Of a DNA stretch of 64,000 nucleotides, positions 59,208 to 64,000 are shown piece by piece. How positions within the stretch are numbered: the stretch's first letter is position 1; every line of letters begins with the position of its first letter. Where the stretch lies: the NCBI GenBank assembly GCA_965204685.1, contig OZ242004.1, forward strand, positions 744,001 to 808,000, read 5' to 3'. Made by a program: the position numbers and the translations under genes. Under the pieces are notes generated by a model that did not search any database, was not told the origin of the DNA, and was given only the letters and a program-made list of their open reading frames with translations. The stretch is from Bin87 sp965204685 (GTDB taxonomy: Bacteria > Chloroflexota > Dehalococcoidia > Lucifugimonadales > UBA3495).

Positions 59208-59235
59208 GAGCGCTCCGGCAATAGTCGGAGCGCTC
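59208..59235. terminator. Bidirectional hairpin terminator between the Uma2 and nadA genes
   Basis: GAGCGCTCCG and CGGAGCGCTC form a perfect 10-bp stem with an 8-base loop, followed on the plus strand by ACACTTTTGG. It lies between convergent stops. Confidence 0.8.
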
Positions 59236-59260
59236 ACACTTTTGGACGTGTTGCGGCGTA

Positions 59261-60469
59261 TTACCGCAGCGCCAGCATCCGCTCCAAGGCCACCACCGAC
59301 TCCCGCTGCATCTGGTCGGGGACGGTGATGCGGTTGACCACCTCGCCGGCCACCAGGCTCTCCAGCGTCCACAGCAGGTAGGCCGGGTGGATGCGATACA
59401 TGGTGGAGCAGGGGCAACTCACCGGATCCAGGCAGAAGACGGTCTTGTCGGGATTGTGCATGGCCAGGCGGTTCACCAGGCTGATCTCGGTGCCCACGGC
59501 CCACGCCGAGCCGGCTGGAGCCTCGTTGATGGTCTTGCGGATGAACTCGGTGGAGCCGTTCAGGTCGGCAGCTTCAACCGTCTCCATGGGGCACTCCGGA
59601 TGCACCAATACGGTTACGTCGGGATAGCGCTGGCGAGCGGAATCGATCTGCTTGGTGGTGAAGCGGGTGTGCACCGAGCAGTGGCCTTGCCACAGCACCA
59701 TCTTGGCCTTGCGCAGTTGCTCCGGCGTGTTGCCGCCCATGGCCTTGAAGGGGTTCCAGACCACCATCTCGTCCAGGGGAATGCCCAATTTGAGCGCGGT
59801 GTTGCGGCCCAGGTGCTGGTCCGGCAGGAACAGGACCCGGTCGGCCTCGCCGAAGGCCCATTCCAGCACGGCCGTCGCGTTGGACGACGTGCACACCGCG
59901 CCGCCGTTCCGCCCGCACAGGGCCTTGATGGCGGCGACGGAGTTCATGTAGGTGACGGGCAGGATGCCGCCGTGGTCACCGAGCACGTCCTGCAGGTCCT
60001 CCCACCCGTCCTCAACGTCCTGGATGGGCGCCATGTCGGCCATGGAGCAGCCGGCCGTGATGTTGGGCAGGATCACCTGCTGGTGGTCGCCGGCCAGGAT
60101 GCAGGCCGTCTCCGCCATGAAGTGCACGCCGCAGAAGACGATGTAGTCGGCCTCCGGACGAGATGCCGCCTCCTGGCTGAGCAGGAAGGAGTCGCCCTGG
60201 AAGTCGGCGTACTTGATGATCTCCTCGCGCTGGTAGTGGTGGCCCAGGATGGTCACGCGGTCGCCCAGGGCGCGCCGGGCGATGCCGATACGCTCGTCCA
60301 GCTCAGCGGGCGAGCAGGCCAGGTACTCACCAGGGATCTTCTGCCAACGGACGTTGATCGCCAACTCCTCCGCCAGGGACTTGGCGGGGAGTTCGTCTTC
60401 CGGTTTGCAGAAGGCGGCGTGTTCTATCTCGGTGAGGGGAATTGTTGGTTGCCTGGTTTGCGTAACCAT
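59261..60469 (-). CDS. nadA: Quinolinate synthase
   Basis: A 402-residue NadA, which condenses iminoaspartate with dihydroxyacetone phosphate to quinolinate in NAD synthesis. The N-terminal VTILGHHYQREEIIKYADFQ and GDSFLLSQEAA are family landmarks. The [4Fe-4S] cysteines are in VFCGVHFMAE, GGAVCTSSNATAVLEWA and FCLDPVSCPCSTMYRIHP. VLVHPECPMETVEAAD is also typical. The gene follows miaB on the same strand by 32 bases. nadB and nadC are not in the window. Confidence 0.95.
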   Translation of the reverse strand: MVTQTRQPTIPLTEIEHAAFCKPEDELPAKSLAEELAINVRWQKIPGEYLACSPAELDERIGIARRALGDRVTILGHHYQREEIIKYADFQGDSFLLSQEAASRPEADYIVFCGVHFMAETACILAGDHQQVILPNITAGCSMADMAPIQDVEDGWEDLQDVLGDHGGILPVTYMNSVAAIKALCGRNGGAVCTSSNATAVLEWAFGEADRVLFLPDQHLGRNTALKLGIPLDEMVVWNPFKAMGGNTPEQLRKAKMVLWQGHCSVHTRFTTKQIDSARQRYPDVTVLVHPECPMETVEAADLNGSTEFIRKTINEAPAGSAWAVGTEISLVNRLAMHNPDKTVFCLDPVSCPCSTMYRIHPAYLLWTLESLVAGEVVNRITVPDQMQRESVVALERMLALR

Positions 60470-60501
60470 ATCAGCCGCCTCCTTAAACTAAAAAAGCGGT
60501 A

Positions 60502-61800
60502 CTACGCCGTCACGCCGGCCAAAGACCATGGCCCGGTGCGTGTGATCCGAACGTCCACCAACTGACCGGTCAGGTCCGGCCCGGCGACGCAATCGGCGGT
60601 TTCGGGGAGATCGAAGTAAACGAGCTTGTTGCCTCGCGTGCGACCGGTCCAGCTGCCCCGCTTGCGGTTCTCGGCAAGCACCTGGACACTATCGTGAAGG
60701 TACGCGGAGTTGATGCCGGTGAGGATGCCCTCCTGCAGCGTTTCGAGGCTCTTCAGCCGACGCTGCTTCTCCTCCTGCGGCACGTCGTCGTCCATGGTGC
60801 GGGCGGCGATGGTGCCGGGCCGCGTGGAGTAAGCTGCTCCGTGCACCTTGTCAAACCGCAGGTCGTCCACCAGCCGCAGGGTGTTCTCGTACTGCTCGTC
60901 GGTTTCGCCCGGGAAACCCACGATGATGTCGGTGCTGACGGTGACGTCCGGTATGGTGTCGCGGATCTCGCTGATGATGTCGCGGTACTCCGCAGTGGTG
61001 TAGGGCCGGCGCATCCGCCGCAGCACCTCGTCGTCCCCCGCCTGCACCGGCAGGTTGATGTGCTCGCACACCTTCGGCAGATCCGCCACGGACTTGATGA
61101 TGCGGCTGCTCATATAGGAAGGATGGGAAGTCAGGAACCGGATGCGATCCAGTCCGTCGATGTCGTTCAGCCTGGCGAACAGGTCGGCCAGGTCGTCGCC
61201 CTCGTCCCGGTCGTGACCATAAGCGTCAACGGTCTGCCCCAGCACCGTAACCTCGCGGACGCCACGGGAGGCCAGCAGTTCCACCTCATGCGCCACATCA
61301 TCCACCGAGCGGCTGGCCTGGCGACCCCGCCGATACGGAATGATGCAGAAGGTACACATCAGGTCGCAGCCGTGGATGATGGGCACGTAGGTTGCCACAT
61401 CGGGACGCTGGGGCGCCAGGGTTCCGACGCAGCCTTCCCAGTCCAGGCCCAGACGCTCGCCCACTACCTCCAGCAGCGGCTCGAACTCCTGGGGACGCAG
61501 GAACAGGTCAACGTGGGGGAAGCGTCGCTGCAACTCCTCGGTGCGGGGGCCGACCATGCAGCCGGTCAATGCCAGCACCGCGTCGGGCCGCTTCTTGCGC
61601 AGGGGTTGGGTCAGGTTCAGCGTGCCGGTCACCTTGTCCTCGGCGGACTGGCGAACCACGCACGAGTTGAGCACCACCACGTCGGCGTCGGCCGGTCGCG
61701 CGACCGGCGTGAGGCCCAGTTGCTCCAACGCCGACCCCAAACGTTCGGAGTCGGCGGTGTTCATCTGGCAGCCTATGGTCCAGATGTGGTAGGTCTGCAT
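60502..61800 (-). CDS. miaB: tRNA-2-methylthio-N6-dimethylallyladenosine synthase
   Basis: A 432-residue radical-SAM methylthiotransferase. The N-terminal domain has cysteines 11 (TIGCQMN), 47 and 81 for the second cluster; the radical-SAM triad is C145-x3-C149-x2-C152 in GCDLMCTFCIIPYRRG. The HINLPVQAGDDEVLRRMRRP and GFPGETDEQYENTLRLVDD segments are conserved, and the C-terminal TRAM domain follows. It adds a methylthio group to A37 of tRNAs reading UNN codons. It is upstream of nadA and just downstream of the tRNA-Ser gene, all on the minus strand. Confidence 0.94.
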   Translation of the reverse strand: MQTYHIWTIGCQMNTADSERLGSALEQLGLTPVARPADADVVVLNSCVVRQSAEDKVTGTLNLTQPLRKKRPDAVLALTGCMVGPRTEELQRRFPHVDLFLRPQEFEPLLEVVGERLGLDWEGCVGTLAPQRPDVATYVPIIHGCDLMCTFCIIPYRRGRQASRSVDDVAHEVELLASRGVREVTVLGQTVDAYGHDRDEGDDLADLFARLNDIDGLDRIRFLTSHPSYMSSRIIKSVADLPKVCEHINLPVQAGDDEVLRRMRRPYTTAEYRDIISEIRDTIPDVTVSTDIIVGFPGETDEQYENTLRLVDDLRFDKVHGAAYSTRPGTIAARTMDDDVPQEEKQRRLKSLETLQEGILTGINSAYLHDSVQVLAENRKRGSWTGRTRGNKLVYFDLPETADCVAGPDLTGQLVDVRITRTGPWSLAGVTA

Positions 61801-61843
61801 TCGAGTTTGTTCCCGAGTAGAAGGGGGGCGTCCGGGATGGAGA

Positions 61844-61935
61844 TGGCGGAGGGAGTGGGATTCGAACCCACGATCCCAGTTTCCCAGGATAAGCGCTTAG
61901 CAGGCGCCCGCACTAGACCACTATGCGATCCCTCC
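61844..61935 (-). tRNA. tRNA-Ser (anticodon GCU)
   Basis: The minus strand folds as a tRNA with acceptor stem GGAGGGA/TCCCTCC, anticodon loop CTGCTAA (anticodon GCT) on stem GGCGC/GCGCT, a long variable arm as expected for serine, T-loop GGTTCGAATCC and an encoded CCA end (about 92 bases). It reads AGC and AGU codons. It lies 44 bases from the miaB start, on the same strand. Confidence 0.95.
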
Positions 61936-62130
61936 CTACCCTTCTGGGTATCGTCATTATAGACCATTGTGAAGCGCGTTACAAACTTTGGTGATGGATC
62001 GGCCACTCCGGCCGTCGGAATTCGGAACCCTACGCCGCAACCAAAACCGGCGAATCGTCGTACACTGGAATACCGTGCCGTTTATTCGGGTACACGGGAA
62101 ACGAAAGCCACGGCCAAGAGGAGAGCGGTG

Positions 62131-63753
62131 ATGAGGCAGAGGCGCATGGTGATTTTGCTTGCGGCGGCGTTCGCAATCGTAACGGTTCTCGTATCGATAG
62201 CGTGCGGTCAGGATGAACCTCCTACCAGGCAAAATGTTGAGCCCCGCGCCGAAGCGACCATGCCCGCTGCCCCTCGGGCAACCACGTCTTCGCCAGCGCA
62301 AGCGATGCCTGCCACGGCAGCCCCAACGCCTGCGGCGACGGCGCAGCCCGTAACCTCCCCCACTGCGCCCGCCGCTGTAGCCGCTCCAACCGTCGCCCCC
62401 ACGGAACCTGCCCCCACCCAGCCGGCGCCGACACCACCGCCGGCTCCCCGGTCCGCGGTGAGTCCCGATTTGCAAGCCTACGCCGACGAGCACGCCCACG
62501 GGCCCGGCGCAATCTACGTGGGCGACGCCACCCAGTTGCTCGGCCCGCCGCCCCACCAGAGCCTCATGTTCGGCGTGCCCGAGGCCATCTACCGGCAGGC
62601 CGCGGCGGCCGCGGTGCTGGGCTTCGAGCCGGCCGGCATCCCCGACCACCTGTTCATCTACAACAGCGACTACTACCAGGATCTGATCGACAAGGCCAAT
62701 TTGACCGAGCCCACCGAACTGACGTCCTCGGGAGAAACCATCGAGATCCAGCACGTCTGCATCGACCGCAACCTGCCCACCTGCGTGCTGATCCAGACCT
62801 ACTGGGCTCCCAACCTCTGGGAGCGCACCAACGGCCAGGTGGAGTTGTCGGTGACGTCCTTCGTCGAACTGGGACTCGCCGGGCCCGACACCCTCAGCCA
62901 GGTCGCCGACGGGTCGCTGGACATGGTCAACATCTTCACCGGCTACGTGGCCGGCGCCCATCCGTCCCTGGAGGTGCAGTCCCTGTGGGGAACCGCCAGC
63001 GACTGGGAAACTTCCTACTCGGCGCTGGCCGACATGGCCCCCGACATCGACCGGATGCTGCTCGACATCACCGGGGGCAGCCCCGTGCTCAACCGCAACT
63101 GGTTCGCCGGCTCGGATCAGTGGTTCTTCAGCAGTCATCCCATGCGCTCGATTGGAGACTTCGAAGGGCAACAGATCCGCACCCACTCGGCGTCCATGTC
63201 CGACTTCATCCGCGGCATGGGCGGCGAGCCCGTCGAACTCAGCGTCGGCGAACTGTACACCGCCCTGCAGATCGGAACCGTGGACGCGGCGGTGACCACC
63301 CTCCTGCTGGGTGTCACCGGAAGCCTGTACGAGGTCGCCGACCACATCGCCGGCCCGGTGATCGGCTTCGGCTACACCAACAACGTGATCAACCAGGACG
63401 TTTGGGACGGCATACCGGCCGACCTGCAGCAGATCATCATCGAGGAAGGAGCCAAGACCGAGCTGGAAGCCCTGCGCCTGGCGCCCTTCCAGAACTTCAT
63501 CGCCCTGGAAGCCGCCGAGGACGTGGGACTGGAGGCCGCACCGTTCTCCGATGAAGTGCAGGAGCACATCCAGACGGTGGTCCTGCCGGAACACGTCATC
63601 CCCGGCTGGCTGCGTCGCCTGGGATACCCGGGCAGCGGCGCGGACGCCGTCGCCATCTACAACGAGAAATCCGCCCCGTACACCGGCCTGATGATTGCGC
63701 CGGACGGCTCCATTGGGCAGGTACCGATCACCAGGGGGCCGCGCGCTCGGTAG
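62131..63753 (+). CDS. TRAP-type (DctP-like) solute-binding lipoprotein
   Basis: The ATG at 62131 (MRQRRMVILLAAAFAIVTVL) begins a signal peptide with lipobox SIACGQ; AGAGGAG is just upstream. 540 residues. A linker of about 85 residues is rich in Ala, Pro and Thr. The binding domain has SVTSFVELGLAGPDTLSQVA then DGSLDMVNIFTGYVAG, and the TRAP-receptor segments GQQIRTHSASMSDFIRGMGG, GELYTALQIGTVDAAVTTLL and VINQDVWDGIPADLQQIII. It would deliver an organic acid to a TRAP permease whose genes are not in the window. The lipoprotein form, instead of a free periplasmic receptor, fits a monoderm. Confidence 0.88.
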   Translation: MRQRRMVILLAAAFAIVTVLVSIACGQDEPPTRQNVEPRAEATMPAAPRATTSSPAQAMPATAAPTPAATAQPVTSPTAPAAVAAPTVAPTEPAPTQPAPTPPPAPRSAVSPDLQAYADEHAHGPGAIYVGDATQLLGPPPHQSLMFGVPEAIYRQAAAAAVLGFEPAGIPDHLFIYNSDYYQDLIDKANLTEPTELTSSGETIEIQHVCIDRNLPTCVLIQTYWAPNLWERTNGQVELSVTSFVELGLAGPDTLSQVADGSLDMVNIFTGYVAGAHPSLEVQSLWGTASDWETSYSALADMAPDIDRMLLDITGGSPVLNRNWFAGSDQWFFSSHPMRSIGDFEGQQIRTHSASMSDFIRGMGGEPVELSVGELYTALQIGTVDAAVTTLLLGVTGSLYEVADHIAGPVIGFGYTNNVINQDVWDGIPADLQQIIIEEGAKTELEALRLAPFQNFIALEAAEDVGLEAAPFSDEVQEHIQTVVLPEHVIPGWLRRLGYPGSGADAVAIYNEKSAPYTGLMIAPDGSIGQVPITRGPRAR

Positions 63754-63809
63754 TCCCGCTGGCCCCAACCCGCCCCGCTCTGGATGAGGTACTTGCGTTA
63801 TCTGTCCTT

Positions 63810-63826
63810 ATGTGTAAAATGTACAT
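63810..63826 (+). promoter_or_regulatory. Candidate PadR operator
   Basis: ATGT and ACAT half-sites are spaced by 9 bases (63810-63826), immediately upstream of the PadR ATG at 63829, with a nested ATGTACAT palindrome. PadR-family repressors bind ATGT/ACAT dyads and usually repress their own gene. No Shine-Dalgarno is seen, so the mRNA may be leaderless. Confidence 0.5.
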
Positions 63827-63828
63827 AT

Positions 63829-64000
63829 ATGGTCATCCCCGATCCCCTCGGCAGCCGCAAGCTGCCCAAGAACTTCCTCACCCCGTGGGTGTTGCTGGTG
63901 CTCAAGCAATGGAGCCTGCACGGCTACCTCATCATGCAGCAGCTCAACAGCATGGGCTTCGCCGAGGTGGACCATCCCACGCTCTACCGCGAACTGCGCC
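63829..64000 (+). CDS. PadR family transcriptional regulator, N-terminal part (cut by window end)
   Basis: The frame starts at ATG 63829 (MVIPDPLGSRKLPKNFLTPW) and is open to the window end, about 57 residues. VLLVLKQWSLHGYLIMQQLN followed by VDHPTLYRELR is the PadR winged-helix N-terminus: the HGYxIxxxL helix and the recognition helix ending in LYRxL. PadR proteins repress detoxification or transport genes until an inducer binds. It follows the TRAP receptor by 75 bases and could control it or the genes beyond the edge. Confidence 0.85.
   Translation, partial: MVIPDPLGSRKLPKNFLTPWVLLVLKQWSLHGYLIMQQLNSMGFAEVDHPTLYRELR

Noticed and set aside
61957..63768. A 603-codon minus-strand open frame opposite the TRAP receptor gene
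   Set aside because: It is the antisense shadow of a high-GC gene: composition is Gly/Arg/His-rich with no motif, while the plus strand gives a signal peptide, lipobox and TRAP-receptor motifs.

Overview
The window looks like chromosomal DNA of a high-GC bacterium, most likely a Chloroflexota member (Dehalococcoidia/SAR202-like; this is inference). The main clue is five lipoproteins that have a signal peptide and lipobox followed by long Ala/Pro/Thr linkers with repeated PTNTP/PTATP-type motifs, a style typical of Chloroflexota. The mix of Uma2-family nucleases, SMP-30/NHL/BNR beta-propellers, crotonases, LLM-type flavoenzymes and many toxin-antitoxin-like pairs fits the same group. No rRNA, CRISPR array or prophage is visible. 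One tRNA-Ser(GCU) is present.

Layout. 1-3.4 kb: end of a MetE-like gene, a DUF4258/DUF2283-like pair, OsmC, a two-domain rhodanese and a crotonase. 3.4-8.6 kb: Nmad3 protein, two nitroreductases, an SMP-30 lactonase, a two-subunit ThDP decarboxylase of the sulfopyruvate/phosphonopyruvate type and a DUF3800 protein. 8.9-13.7 kb: 2-oxoacid dehydrogenase operon (E1 alpha, membrane protein, E1 beta, E2, lipB) without E3. 13.7-23 kb: accessory and defence genes: Uma2, retropepsin-like plus DUF5678 pair, McrBC, MNT/HEPN pair, and a BglII-like restriction-modification pair whose nuclease is frameshifted, interspersed with a FAH-family hydrolase and membrane proteins. 23.5-26.6 kb: BNR and SMP-30 propellers and a tandem retropepsin duplication with one broken copy.

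26.6-39.2 kb: a peptide/oligopeptide ABC-transport block, all on the minus strand, with four family-5 substrate-binding lipoproteins and two DppB/DppC permease pairs but no ATPase gene. The promoter at 36.94-36.97 kb probably drives SBP-SBP-DppB-DppC; a second SBP-DppB-DppC unit lies downstream.

39.3-42.7 kb is the most unusual part. It is sparsely coding and full of hairpins around a DDE transposase. It holds a self-contained small-RNA unit (promoter, about 110-nt folded RNA closed by a 14-bp stem, terminator), a structured leader feeding a 23-residue hydrophobic peptide whose ribosome site lies in a hairpin, a second 33-residue membrane peptide with folded flanks, and a DUF805-like gene whose Shine-Dalgarno is inside a long stem.

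42.7-64 kb: crotonase and TlyA, an RND pump without an adaptor, PaREP1/HEPN-like protein, a CinA/PncC-like protein lacking the usual serine, LLM monooxygenase, penicillin-acylase-like Ntn hydrolase, an orphan DNA methyltransferase, an antitoxin/PIN pair, a ComB-like phosphatase, an NHL propeller, a chlorite-dismutase/HemQ-family protein, two Uma2 paralogs, nadA, miaB, tRNA-Ser, a TRAP-type solute receptor and the start of a PadR regulator cut by the window edge. All functions are read from sequence and family knowledge; no database search was run.
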